A stretch of 64,000 bases of DNA. It comes from JABDBE01 sp049585795. Its GTDB lineage: Bacteria; Acidobacteriota; Terriglobia; Terriglobales; Acidobacteriaceae. Below the pieces are notes generated by a model. The model was not told the origin of the DNA. It worked only from the letters and a program-made list of their open reading frames with translations, and searched no databases. Positions 8,714-16,941 of the stretch are shown here, piece after piece. A program made the position numbers and the translations under genes. How positions within the stretch are numbered: position 1 is the first letter of the stretch; each line of letters begins with the position of its first letter. The stretch covers positions 372,001-436,000 of the forward strand of contig JBAVAQ010000007.1 of NCBI GenBank assembly GCA_049585795.1, given 5' to 3'.

Positions 8714-10234
8714 ATGATTGGGCATGCTGAAAACCCAGAGACCCCAATGCCTCTCTCGCTAGCCATCGCCCCAGCAAGGAAGCCGCAGAAAAAAACAGGC
8801 CTCGCCCTGTGGATGGAACGCGTGTTGGAGGAGTGTGATCGCGCCAGCGTGGAATTTGGCGCTGACCCCGTCCACGATCTGCGAGTGGCGCTGCGCCGCT
8901 GCCGCTCCATGGCTGACGGCCTGCGCGTCATGGATCCCGATCCCGCCTGGAAAGAGATGAAGAGGGCGGGCAGGCAGCTCTTCCGCGAATTGGGGGAACT
9001 GCGAGACGCACAGGTGATGGAGGAGTGGGTGCGGGGTTTTGGCGCTGCCGAGGACCCAGTGACCATTGCCCTGCTGCAATACCTGGGCGGCCGCGAGGCC
9101 GGTCTCAAACAACAAGCCTCACAGGGCTTGCAAGAGTTCGATCGCAAACAGTGGAGGCGATGGATCACATCGCTGCCTCGCCGTGCAGCCAAAATGCGGC
9201 CGGGAAGCGTGACATTCAAGCATCTCGCGCTCGAGCGCTGGATGGAAGCTCACGAATTGCATCACCGCGCGCTACGGAATCGCTCCCAAGTCGCGTTTCA
9301 CCGCCTGCGCATCGGACTGAAGCGCTTCCGCTACATCGTAGAAAACTTCTTACCCGAGCAACACGCCGCGTGGAGCGGCGATCTTAAGGAATTACAAGAT
9401 ACGCTCGGCGAGGTTCACGACCTCGACGTGCTGTGGGCGACCGCTCTTCAAGTTAACGCTTTCCCAGACGCAGATTCGCGCTCAAAGTGGCATTCCAAGA
9501 TCATCGAAGAGCGTTCCCGCAGGATCGAGAAATACCGTGCCAAAATGCTGGGCAGGGAATCGCTATGGCAAGTCTGGCGCGCGGAGCTGCCAATGGGGAA
9601 GCAGATCGAAGCCGCCGCCCTGAGCCGCCTCAAGCTGTGGGCATCGTTCCTCGATCCTGATTTCCAGCACTCGATCCACGTTGCCCGGCTCGCCCTTCAG
9701 CTTTTTGATGGATTGCCGGTCAAGCGGTCGGCGACAAGTTCTGAACCCGCAGATCAACGCGCCATCTTGCAGGTCGCGGCGCTGCTGCATGACGTTGGCC
9801 GCTGCAAGAAAGAAAAAAATCATCACAAAGCCGCCTACAATCTGGTGCGACGCCTCACGCCTCCCTTGAGTTGGACCGAGGAGAAGCTTCGCTGGGCTGC
9901 TATCGTTGCCCGCTATCACCGCGGTGCGCTGCCCAGAGTCGGACAAAAAGCACTGATGGGCTTGAGCGAAAGTCAGCAGCCGAGCCTCCTAAAGCTGGCG
10001 GGAATTTTACGCCTCGCCAACGCCTTTGATTCCGAGCGCGACGGCCGCGTTCAGCGCCTCGAAGTCCACGAGCAGAATGGTTTTCTTGAGATTGCGGCTC
10101 AGGGATACTCCGTCCGCGATCGCTTGGCCGAAAGCGTAGCCGCCGCACGCCACCTGCTCGAAACTCTCTATCGCCGCCCGATCATGGTGAAGCCCCTCGG
10201 GACGGTAAGGCTTAAGCTCGTAGCAGGTAGCTAG
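8714..10234 (+). CDS. CHAD domain - HD phosphohydrolase fusion protein
   Basis: A 506-residue two-domain protein. The N-terminal half is a CHAD domain, recognised by VHDLRVALRRCRS and later FHRLRIGLKRFRY, with many conserved His and Arg residues that bind polyphosphate in known members. The C-terminal half resembles the HD domain of Ppx/GppA exopolyphosphatases: FQHSIHVARLALQLFDGL, then LLHDVGR carrying the HD pair, HHKAAY and VARYHRG. Polyphosphate or nucleotide metabolism is therefore likely, but the N-terminal actin-like Ppx domain is missing, so this is not a standard exopolyphosphatase. ATG 8747 is an alternative start. It is divergent from the HEAT/PilZ gene, and 57 bases separate it from the next gene. 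Confidence 0.85.
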   Translation: MIGHAENPETPMPLSLAIAPARKPQKKTGLALWMERVLEECDRASVEFGADPVHDLRVALRRCRSMADGLRVMDPDPAWKEMKRAGRQLFRELGELRDAQVMEEWVRGFGAAEDPVTIALLQYLGGREAGLKQQASQGLQEFDRKQWRRWITSLPRRAAKMRPGSVTFKHLALERWMEAHELHHRALRNRSQVAFHRLRIGLKRFRYIVENFLPEQHAAWSGDLKELQDTLGEVHDLDVLWATALQVNAFPDADSRSKWHSKIIEERSRRIEKYRAKMLGRESLWQVWRAELPMGKQIEAAALSRLKLWASFLDPDFQHSIHVARLALQLFDGLPVKRSATSSEPADQRAILQVAALLHDVGRCKKEKNHHKAAYNLVRRLTPPLSWTEEKLRWAAIVARYHRGALPRVGQKALMGLSESQQPSLLKLAGILRLANAFDSERDGRVQRLEVHEQNGFLEIAAQGYSVRDRLAESVAAARHLLETLYRRPIMVKPLGTVRLKLVAGS

Positions 10235-10290
10235 AAGCTTCCGAGTCACTTCCGTCTGGCGCCCACCGTCCAGTACAACCAAAGCATCGT

Positions 10291-10866
10291 ATGACTCACG
10301 CTCAATTAGTTCAGAAGGCCGTAGCTTGGCTCCGCTCCTACCGCTGCGGAGTGGTTCTCTCCGAGCAAGCCTGCCTCAGCGGCGAAATGCCGGACGCCAT
10401 CGGATGGAAACGCGCCTGCCACTCGGTCCTCGTCGAATGCAAAATCTCGCGCGCTGACTTTCTCGCCGATCGCGACAAGCCATTCCGGCAGAAGCCAGAG
10501 CTCGGGTTAGGATGTGAGCGCTTCTATCTCACTCCTGCAGCCATGCTTTGCCAGGAAGAAATCCCGAATGGATGGGGACTGCTTGAACTGCACAACCGAA
10601 AAATCAAGGTGCTAAAGCCTTCGGCGAAAAACCTTCGCACCGCCACCGGCTTTCGCTACGAGATGAATCTGCTGCTCGCCAGCCTTTCTCGCGTAGAGAT
10701 ACGCATTGAACCCCGGAGGCTGACTGAATTTCTGAAGTGGAAGAATCGCCTCGCCGAATACAACCAAGGCGTCCTGCCCGAAGGCATCCTGCCCACTGAA
10801 GAAGAACCAAATTTCTTTCTGGAAAGCGAAGCATTATCCAGTCTGAACGCAAAGCCTGTCTTCTGA
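10291..10866 (+). CDS. PD-(D/E)XK nuclease-like protein
   Basis: A 191-residue soluble protein. MPDAIGW with Asp35, followed by VLVECKISRADFLADRDK with Glu49 and Lys51, is the PD...ExK active-site pattern of the restriction-endonuclease fold. The run ECK.SR.DF.AD..KPFR is typical of small stand-alone nucleases often found in phages and bacterial genomes and sometimes annotated as MmcB-like DNA repair proteins. The C-terminal 60 residues are a helical tail. It follows the CHAD-HD gene at 57 bases and is followed by a terminator, so the two may be co-transcribed. Substrate is unknown. Confidence 0.7.
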   Translation: MTHAQLVQKAVAWLRSYRCGVVLSEQACLSGEMPDAIGWKRACHSVLVECKISRADFLADRDKPFRQKPELGLGCERFYLTPAAMLCQEEIPNGWGLLELHNRKIKVLKPSAKNLRTATGFRYEMNLLLASLSRVEIRIEPRRLTEFLKWKNRLAEYNQGVLPEGILPTEEEPNFFLESEALSSLNAKPVF

Positions 10867-10921
10867 TCCGTGAGAATCCGGGTAAATCCGTGGCTGGTGT
10901 TTTGTGAGCTAAACAAAAAAA

Positions 10922-10946
10922 CCGGGCTGGTTCGCCCGGCTTCTTA
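10922..10946 (+). terminator. Probable terminator after the PD-(D/E)XK gene
   Basis: GC-rich 6-bp stem CCGGGC (10922-10927) with GCCCGG (10934-10939), loop TGGTTC, followed by CTTCTTA. The T-run is interrupted, and a run of A lies on the 5' side, so it might act in both directions. Confidence 0.6.
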
Positions 10947-11190
10947 CAGCGTCGAGAAGGGATGCGGTTACATCACCCTCGAATCAGCGAAAAATTGTTA
11001 TCCAACATCCGGAGAAGACGATGGAACAAGCTTGCGAGTGTAACTGCAGGTTTAAGGCCAGCTTGATAGGATTACAGTAAGTTACTGATGCACAATAAGT
11101 TAAGTAACTGATGGGGCCGTCTGCAGGTACGTTGCATGTGCAAATATTTGCACATCTTGGAAGCTTGACGTGCCGACGACGAACCTAAGC
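10947..11190. other. Intergenic region with a 20-bp palindrome
   Basis: No gene is apparent. It contains a perfect 20-base palindrome at 11136-11155 centred on AAATATTT, and two near-identical AGTNACTGATG elements (around 11080 and 11103). It lies between two convergently read units, downstream of recR. Confidence 0.6.
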
Positions 11191-11790
11191 TCACAACTCC
11201 CGGCGTCCCTCCATCGACTTCAACATGGTGATTTCATCGGCATACTCGATGTCGCTGCCGACCGGAATGCCCATGGCAATTCGCGTCACCTTAAGGCCCG
11301 CACGCCGCAGTTTGCCGGAAAGATAGGTGGCCGTCGCTTCACCTTCGACCGTGGGATTAGTGGCAATAATGACTTCGTCGACTGGACCGTCCTCGACCCG
11401 GCGCATTAGATTGGAAATGCGCAACTGCTCCGGGCCAATTCCGTGCAGGGGGGAAATCGAGCCATGCAACACGTGGTAAACGCCGTTGAAATGCTTGGTC
11501 TTCTCGATGGCCCCGATATTCGTGGGCTCTTCCACCACGCAAATCATGCGCTGGTTGCGAGTGGTGCTGCTGCAGTAAACGCAGGGATCGACATCGGTAA
11601 TATTGTTGCAGATGGAACACAGACGCAGCTTCGCTTTGACGTCGAGCACGGCCGCTGCCAAGGCCTCGGCATCCTCATCATTCGAACGCAGGATGTGAAA
11701 CCCAAGCCGCTGTGCCGTCTTGCTGCCAATCCCCGGCAGCTTCTTGAGTTCGTCGATCAGCCGCGCCATCGGCTCCGCAAATTTAGACAT
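11191..11790 (-). CDS. recR: Recombination mediator protein RecR
   Basis: A 199-residue protein, the normal RecR length. RecR works with RecF and RecO to load RecA on gapped DNA. Domains in order: helix-hairpin-helix with LKKLPGIGSKTAQR (residues 14-27), a Cys4 zinc finger CSICNNI...CVYC (about 57-72), and a Toprim domain with VVEEP and the LHG segment, ending with the Walker-B-like C-terminal region. It is the last gene of the dnaX-ybaB-recR group, a very common arrangement in bacteria. A 90-base spacer with short repeats separates it from ybaB. Confidence 0.97.
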   Translation of the reverse strand: MSKFAEPMARLIDELKKLPGIGSKTAQRLGFHILRSNDEDAEALAAAVLDVKAKLRLCSICNNITDVDPCVYCSSTTRNQRMICVVEEPTNIGAIEKTKHFNGVYHVLHGSISPLHGIGPEQLRISNLMRRVEDGPVDEVIIATNPTVEGEATATYLSGKLRRAGLKVTRIAMGIPVGSDIEYADEITMLKSMEGRREL

Positions 11791-11794
11791 AGAT

Positions 11795-11863
11795 AATTGG
11801 GTAATTGAGGAATTGGGTAATTGAGGAATTGTTTTCGGGTTTCAATTACTCAATTACCCAATT
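11795..11863. repeat. Tandem and inverted repeat between recR and ybaB
   Basis: A 16-base unit AATTGGGTAATTGAGG occurs twice in tandem (11795-11810, 11811-11826). Its inverted complement follows at 11849-11863, so a 15-bp AT-rich stem can form in RNA or DNA. The function is unknown; it could modulate recR expression within the operon. Confidence 0.8.
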
Positions 11864-11880
11864 TCAGAATTGCTAAATCC

Positions 11881-12186
11881 TCACATTCCAGGGATTCCCA
11901 GCCCGCCCAGCATTCCGCCCATCGTCGACTGCATGGCTTCATCTATTTTCCGGCTTGCTCCATTGATCGCCGCGGTCACCAGATCCTGCAGCATCTCCAC
12001 GTCACCGCTCTTGACCGCTTCAGGATCGATCTTCAGGCTCAACAACTGTTTGCGGCCGTCCATCTTGACCACCACGCTTCCCCCGCCGGACGAGCCCTCA
12101 ACCACGGTCTCTTCCATCTTTTTCTGCAGCACTTCATACTGCCGCTTGGCCTGCGACATCAATTCCTGCAAATTGAATCCGCCCAT
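11881..12186 (-). CDS. YbaB/EbfC family nucleoid-associated protein
   Basis: About 101 residues from the ATG at 12186, which has GGAAAGG 5 bases upstream; a TTG at 12204 would add six residues. YbaB/EbfC proteins are small dimeric DNA-binding proteins that are almost always encoded between dnaX and recR, as here. Seen: the N-terminal MGGFNLQELMSQAKRQ helix, the central VEGSSGGGSVVVKMDGR strand region and the C-terminal AAINGASRKIDEAMQ helix. The Gly/Met-rich tail is typical. Confidence 0.95.
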   Translation of the reverse strand: MGGFNLQELMSQAKRQYEVLQKKMEETVVEGSSGGGSVVVKMDGRKQLLSLKIDPEAVKSGDVEMLQDLVTAAINGASRKIDEAMQSTMGGMLGGLGIPGM

Positions 12187-12249
12187 TTCATCCTTTCCAG
12201 TCAAAGTGTGGTGCGGGTGCCCTCGCCCGCGAGGCCCGGACCAGAAATC

Positions 12250-14055
12250 TTACCGCTTCTCCCTGTAATCAATAATGGTCCGAATCTCCGCCCCAAACTT
12301 TTCCTTCATGCGGCGCACAATTGGATCCTGTTCCGCACGGCTGCGCCCACCGCCATTGGAAGATGGACGGGCCGTCGTTGCGCTCACCGTCCCATTCCCC
12401 GGAACCACCTTCAGCTTAAGCGCGCGTCCCGCGACTCCGCTAGCCGTGGCGATTACCAGGCGCCTCGCATCCGTTCCTAACGTCATGTCAACCACGGTTG
12501 CCGATGATGCCACCTTGATCACCAACTCGTTGCCTTCGACCTGCCATTCCCCGCCTTCCAGCATGGAAACCAGCATTTGATGGCCGCCGGCAGCCAACGC
12601 GTTCAACACCGGCTCGCGCAGTGCGTTTTGCAAATCATCCGGTTCCGGCGGCCTCTGCCGGACGCTCTCGGGTCCGGGAGCCTCGGCGACCGCTGCGGGA
12701 GCTGCCGATCCCATCACTACACTTGGCGTCTTACTGGTCGAGAATGCCCTTACGCCTGCTGTGGCATCCTCCTCAGCCGAAAGCTGCGGCTTGGAGCCGC
12801 TCTTCCGCGCCGAATCCGCTGCAAACGGCGAAACCTGACTCGATCGAACCGGCGCAGCCGATTCCAACCTCTTCGGATCAGGAACAACCGTCGGCCTCCC
12901 CGTCGGCTTCGCGCTACTCGCTACTCCAGCCGCGCTCAACAACTCTTCGATCGGCAGTAACCGTTGCGCGTGGCTCATCTTCAGCAGGCCCAATTCCAGA
13001 TGAAAGCGCTGTTCCTGCCGATATCCCAGCTCTCCATGAGTCCGCAACATGATCTGCAAATGCCGCGCCAGATCCTCTTCGCTAAACAGCTCGGCAACGC
13101 GCGCTACCCGTGCCCGTTCATCTCCGGAAATCTGCAGCAGGGAAGAGTCGCCACCGGCGATCTTGGCCACAACCGTGTTGCGTAGGAACCGAACCATCTG
13201 CCGCGCGAAATGAGTTGGACTGTGGCCTTCGTTGATCAACCGGTCGACCAGCCGCAAAACTTCTTCGCTCGAACTCCGAGCTACCGCCTGCATGACTTCT
13301 TCGAGCACCGTGGAAGGCGCAGAGCCTACCAGTTGCCGCACCGCGTCGGCAGTCAAGCGTCCATCGCATGAGGCAATGGCCTGATCCAGAATTGAAAGCG
13401 CATCGCGGATCGAACCATCCCCGGCCTCCGCCAACAGCGCCATTGCGTCTTCATCGGCTTCGATGTTCTCCCGGCCGGCCAGGTCTTTCAACTGTCCGAG
13501 AATCTCCTCGAAGCGCACTGCCCGGAAGCTGAAATGCTGGCAGCGCGAGCGGATGGTCTGCGGAATGTCCTCCGGCTGAGTCGTAGCCAGCATGAAGACC
13601 ACATGGCTGGGCGGTTCCTCCAAAGTTTTCAGTAGAGCGTTGAAGGCCGCATCGGTAATCTGGTGAGCTTCATCGAGGATGTAAATCTTGAAGCGGTCGC
13701 GCGCCGGACGATACCGCGCTGCCTCGCGCAACTCCCGTATCTCATCGATGCCCCGGTTGGTGGCAGCGTCGATCTCGATCACATCCACCGAATTCCCCGC
13801 CCGAATCTCGGTACAGGATTCGCAAACCCCGCACGGCTCCGTCACCGGCTTATCCGACGACCGGCAGTTGAGCGCCATGGCCAGAATACGAGCGACCGTT
13901 GTCTTGCCAATGCCCCGGTGCCCGCTGAAGATATATCCATGTGCCGTGCGACCCTGCTCAATGGCATTCTTCAGCGTCCTCGTAACATGGTCCTGCCCAA
14001 TCACATTGGAGAAGTTTTGCGGACGGTATTTGCGGGCCAGAACCTGGTAGCTCAT
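12250..14055 (-). CDS. dnaX: DNA polymerase III subunit gamma/tau
   Basis: A 601-residue clamp-loader ATPase from the ATG at 14055 (MSYQVLARKYRPQNF); an upstream in-frame extension lacks conserved sequence. Motifs: Walker A GHRGIGKT near residue 45, the zinc-binding Cys cluster ending CGVCESC, Walker B DEAH in ILDEAHQITDAAFNALLKTLEEPP, and sensor 1 FMLATTQPEDIP. Domain III follows with the GSIRDALSILDQ block. The last 200 residues, Pro/Ala-rich then folded, correspond to the variable tau region. No obvious frameshift site for making gamma was identified. It is first in the dnaX-ybaB-recR unit. Confidence 0.96.
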   Translation of the reverse strand: MSYQVLARKYRPQNFSNVIGQDHVTRTLKNAIEQGRTAHGYIFSGHRGIGKTTVARILAMALNCRSSDKPVTEPCGVCESCTEIRAGNSVDVIEIDAATNRGIDEIRELREAARYRPARDRFKIYILDEAHQITDAAFNALLKTLEEPPSHVVFMLATTQPEDIPQTIRSRCQHFSFRAVRFEEILGQLKDLAGRENIEADEDAMALLAEAGDGSIRDALSILDQAIASCDGRLTADAVRQLVGSAPSTVLEEVMQAVARSSSEEVLRLVDRLINEGHSPTHFARQMVRFLRNTVVAKIAGGDSSLLQISGDERARVARVAELFSEEDLARHLQIMLRTHGELGYRQEQRFHLELGLLKMSHAQRLLPIEELLSAAGVASSAKPTGRPTVVPDPKRLESAAPVRSSQVSPFAADSARKSGSKPQLSAEEDATAGVRAFSTSKTPSVVMGSAAPAAVAEAPGPESVRQRPPEPDDLQNALREPVLNALAAGGHQMLVSMLEGGEWQVEGNELVIKVASSATVVDMTLGTDARRLVIATASGVAGRALKLKVVPGNGTVSATTARPSSNGGGRSRAEQDPIVRRMKEKFGAEIRTIIDYREKR

Positions 14056-14237
14056 GAGCTGGAAAACTAAATTATACGTGATGCCACAACCGCACGTAGG
14101 CCCGGACGCCTCGTCCGGCCAGCCGAGCGAAGCAAGGCCCCGGCGGGCCAGGGCCGACCCCCGAAACGAAGTCCTTGCGGAAAAGATACTCCTCAAGTAG
14201 GCTTCTGTGTTGGCTTTCTGGCCTTAGGGGGCGTTGC

Positions 14238-14594
14238 ATGCAACTCAAACTGACTGTCCGTACTGTGGATGACATTGTGGTCGTCGACTGCGCTGGCCGC
14301 ATTGTTTTTGGCGAAGAGTCCGCCGACCTTCGCGACACCGTAAGAATGGTGATCAGCCAGAGTAAGCGCGTCGTACTCAATTTGTCTGGCGTGACCTACA
14401 TCGACAGCGGCGGCTTGGGAACCTTGGTCGCTCTCTACACTACCGCCCGCAACAATGACGGTTCCATCAAACTGGCCAATCTGACCCAGCGCGTGGGAGA
14501 CCTGCTGCAGGTGACCAAGCTGGTCACGATTTTCGACGTTTATGACAGCGAGGAGAAAGCCATCGAGTCATTCCGCAAGGGCGCGGCCGCGTAA
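14238..14594 (+). CDS. STAS-domain anti-sigma factor antagonist-like protein
   Basis: A 118-residue single-domain protein from the ATG at 14238, preceded by a G-rich ribosome site. The SpoIIAA/RsbV-type fold is shown by the alternating strands and by YIDSGGLGTLV near residues 55-65, with the phospho-acceptor Ser at residue 57. Such proteins bind anti-sigma kinases and release sigma factors in partner-switching systems. No kinase or sigma gene is adjacent, so its partner lies elsewhere. It is divergent from dnaX across a region with short GC-rich hairpins. Confidence 0.9.
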   Translation: MQLKLTVRTVDDIVVVDCAGRIVFGEESADLRDTVRMVISQSKRVVLNLSGVTYIDSGGLGTLVALYTTARNNDGSIKLANLTQRVGDLLQVTKLVTIFDVYDSEEKAIESFRKGAAA

Positions 14595-14690
14595 GGTTAG
14601 CGTGGCGCGGCGCCCTCGCCCACGTTTATTTTTACCCTGCAACTGCTAACCTCAACTGCAACGTGATCCGCTAAAGAAAAGCCATCTGAC

Positions 14691-15056
14691 ATGACGATGG
14701 ACAGCTCCATCCTGGCCGCAATCCGCAAAATCCCACCCGGCAAAGTTTCGACCTACGGTGCTATCGCCCGAGCCGCCGGATATCCCGGAGCCGCCCGGCA
14801 GGTAGTCGGCGCGCTCCGCCGCTCTTTCGACTTGCCGTGGCAAAGAGTGCTGGGCGCGGGCGGAGAAATTAAACTCCGCGGAGATTCCGCCATCGAACAG
14901 CGCTTGCGCCTCGAATCCGAAGGAGTGACCTTTCGCGGACGCCGCGTAGACATGAAGCAACACGAATTCAAATTCGCGAGAGGGAAGACAACGACCAAAC
15001 CAAACAAGAAACGAGGCCACACTAAAGGCAAACCACGACCAACGACCCGCGGCTAA
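14691..15056 (+). CDS. Alkyltransferase-like protein (ATL), MGMT DNA-binding family without catalytic Cys
   Basis: A 121-residue protein related to the C-terminal DNA-binding domain of O6-methylguanine methyltransferase. The helix-turn-helix region IPPGKVSTYGAIARAAG and the recognition part AARQVVGALRR are clear. The methyl-acceptor motif PCHR is replaced by PWQR (residues 46-49 approximately), so it cannot transfer methyl groups itself. ATL proteins with Trp at this place bind O6-alkylguanine and hand it to nucleotide excision repair. The basic Lys/Arg/Thr tail is unusual. Its stop overlaps the stop of the convergent gene by three bases. Confidence 0.88.
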   Translation: MTMDSSILAAIRKIPPGKVSTYGAIARAAGYPGAARQVVGALRRSFDLPWQRVLGAGGEIKLRGDSAIEQRLRLESEGVTFRGRRVDMKQHEFKFARGKTTTKPNKKRGHTKGKPRPTTRG

Positions 15057-15454
15057 CGGCCGCTCCTAAACTGCTCGTCAATTTCCACCTGATATCCCGC
15101 ACTCAGCCGATTGGTTTCATTCGCCATCCCCACTACCGCCATTAATTCTTTGAACATCTCGTCCGTCATGCCTTTCTTTCTCGCCGATACGGTGTGGGAG
15201 GCTATGCAATAATCGCACTGATTGCTGACGCTGACCGCAACGTAAATCATTTCTTTAGTCAACGGATCAAGCGCTCCCGCCCCCATAATCTGCTTGATAT
15301 CTTCCCACGTCCGTTTGAGAGTGGCAGGATCGTTCGCAATGGCCTTCCAGAAATTGTTGATCCAGTCGGTCTTGCGTACAACCATAATGTCGTCATAGAC
15401 CGCCCGCACCTCCGGGTTCGCGTCCCCATACTCAACCAATCCAAGCGTAGCCAT
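15053..15454 (-). CDS. AhpD-like carboxymuconolactone decarboxylase family protein
   Basis: A 133-residue protein from the ATG at 15454, chosen because GGGAG lies 5 bases upstream; the open frame runs further but overlaps hemQ. The motif CDYCIASH (CxxC and a His three residues on) is the redox/acid-base centre of the AhpD family, which reduces peroxiredoxin partners. The motif sits in the typical helix before ARKKGMTDE. It lies downstream of hemQ on the same strand and is probably co-transcribed, which suggests a role in peroxide handling alongside heme synthesis. Confidence 0.85.
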   Translation of the reverse strand: MATLGLVEYGDANPEVRAVYDDIMVVRKTDWINNFWKAIANDPATLKRTWEDIKQIMGAGALDPLTKEMIYVAVSVSNQCDYCIASHTVSARKKGMTDEMFKELMAVVGMANETNRLSAGYQVEIDEQFRSGR

Positions 15455-15543
15455 GTCGTCTCCCAGTAGATTTGCTACCGACCAGGTTTTCTCTGCGCAC
15501 TCCGCGGATCTTCTCGCGAACTCTGCGATAAGCTTTTCGCTTA

Positions 15544-16425
15544 TTAGCCCTTCGGCACCTGCCCACTCAACAATTTCCCCAACTCGCCCGACCCGCACCG
15601 CAAGCCCACATAAAATGTCCCGAACAAGGCATAAACCGCGCTCACTTCATCAAACCGCATTTCGTAAATCAGCTTCTTAAATACCAACGGATCATTGGCG
15701 AACAAATCCACTCCCCACTCCCAATCATCAAATCCGATCGAGCCCGTAATAATCTGTTTCACCTCGCCCGCATACCGCCGCCCCACCAGACCGTGCTCGT
15801 TCATCTGCCGCGCCCGCTCTTCGATCGGAACGGTGTACCAGTTCTTCTCTTCTCCGCGCCGCCGATCCATGGGATAAAAACAAAGATATCGGTGCTTGGG
15901 CAGTTCCGGAAACAACCGCGGCCGCATGGCTTCTCGCTGCCGTTCCAGCGTCTCCTGGATGGCTCGATTCCACTCCTCCGAGTGCGCCTCGATGCCGCGT
16001 TCCGCCAGTTCGTTGTAGACCTTGATCGTGGATTCATACAGTCCCAGTTCGATCACCGAAAGATACGAGGTCGTCGGCTCCAGATAATCGCTCAGTCGAA
16101 GCCGCGCCACCTGCAATTCGGCCTGATTCAGTTCCTCAAACGACGGCCGGAAGTGGACAAACATCAGATCGCCTTTGTGTCCGATCAGCGAATAAAGCCC
16201 GGACTGGCCCGCCGCATTCTGCTCCATCTTCGCCAGCAGACCGTTGGCCTCGTGAACAATCTTTGCCTTCTGCGCCGGGCGCAGAGCGCGCCACGCCGGC
16301 CAGCGAAAGCGCATCATTTGATGAAGCACGCTGTAACCCTCAATGGTCAGTGGGACCGGCGGAATTTCGGTTGAAACCATGGTCGCGCGCGCATGGTCGG
16401 GCTGAGCTGCTCGAGTAGCTGCCAT
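15544..16425 (-). CDS. hemQ: Coproheme decarboxylase HemQ (chlorite dismutase family)
   Basis: A 293-residue protein with AGGAG 5 bases before the ATG. HemQ converts coproheme to heme b in the coproporphyrin-dependent pathway of Gram-positive and several other bacteria. The C-terminal half has the family blocks YPMDRRRGEEKNWYTVP, MNEHGLVGRRYAG, ITGSIGFDDWEWGVDLF and FKKLIYEMRFDEVSA. The N-terminal half (residues 20-130) is the partner ferredoxin-like domain. Together with BshC further on, it points to Acidobacteriota-type metabolism. The start has a short, poorly conserved leader of about 20 residues. Confidence 0.94.
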   Translation of the reverse strand: MAATRAAQPDHARATMVSTEIPPVPLTIEGYSVLHQMMRFRWPAWRALRPAQKAKIVHEANGLLAKMEQNAAGQSGLYSLIGHKGDLMFVHFRPSFEELNQAELQVARLRLSDYLEPTTSYLSVIELGLYESTIKVYNELAERGIEAHSEEWNRAIQETLERQREAMRPRLFPELPKHRYLCFYPMDRRRGEEKNWYTVPIEERARQMNEHGLVGRRYAGEVKQIITGSIGFDDWEWGVDLFANDPLVFKKLIYEMRFDEVSAVYALFGTFYVGLRCGSGELGKLLSGQVPKG

Positions 16426-16601
16426 AGGTTCTCCTGTCGAACCTATTGTACCCGCGCGCGAGTCAATGTAGGCGCGGCCGTCCGCGCCCGTGCGCTTCCC
16501 GAAGAAATCTAAAACTCGATCAGAATATGGCGCGATTTATATCAGCGCAGAAAGGCGCAGCCAGACGGCAACCCGGCGAGGATGGCCGACCCGGCCCGCG
16601 C

Positions 16602-16772
16602 TCAATGCACTCGGTTCGACAATACCGATTCCACGTAATTCACGGCATCGCAAATATCCAGTCCAGACGCCAGCAGGCCCGTAACGTCGTCTTCCGTCAG
16701 GCCAGCTTGTTGCGACGCTTCCTGCAATCTTTCTACGGCAACAAAGATGGGCACCCGATATTTACTTTCCAT
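16602..16772 (-). CDS. Small conserved-looking hypothetical protein
   Basis: A 56-residue acidic protein starting at the ATG at 16772, which has a strong AGGAGGG ribosome site 8 bases upstream; this makes a real gene likely despite its size. It contains YRVPIFVAVERLQEASQQAGLT, then DDVTGLLASGLDICDAVNYVE, all compatible with a small helical bundle. There is no membrane helix or metal motif. The function is not recognised. It is isolated, with 176 bases separating it from hemQ. Confidence 0.6.
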   Translation of the reverse strand: MESKYRVPIFVAVERLQEASQQAGLTEDDVTGLLASGLDICDAVNYVESVLSNRVH

Positions 16773-16825
16773 AATTTCAGCCCTCCTTTTGCTGGTTCTC
16801 AATAATCGCGTTCACCTGAATGAGA

Positions 16826-16890
16826 AAGGGGCAGTACAGAAACACCAGGTCCTCCCCCGAAGACCCTGGTCAGCCACCGAACTGCCCCTT
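16826..16890. repeat. Long hairpin in the gap upstream of the small gene
   Basis: AAGGGGCAGT (16826-16835) pairs perfectly with ACTGCCCCTT (16881-16890). An inner CCAGG/CCTGG pair (16845-16849, 16865-16869) gives a two-tier stem. It could be a structured leader of the minus-strand small gene or a separate small RNA. No T-run follows on either strand. Confidence 0.6.
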
Positions 16891-16941
16891 CCTTGCTCTG
16901 AAAATCCAGAGCAAGCCGGAATGCAGCCAACGGTGGAACTT

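Noticed and set aside
11795..11863. CRISPR-like array
   Set aside because: Only two tandem units with no spacers and an inverted copy; no cas genes in the window.
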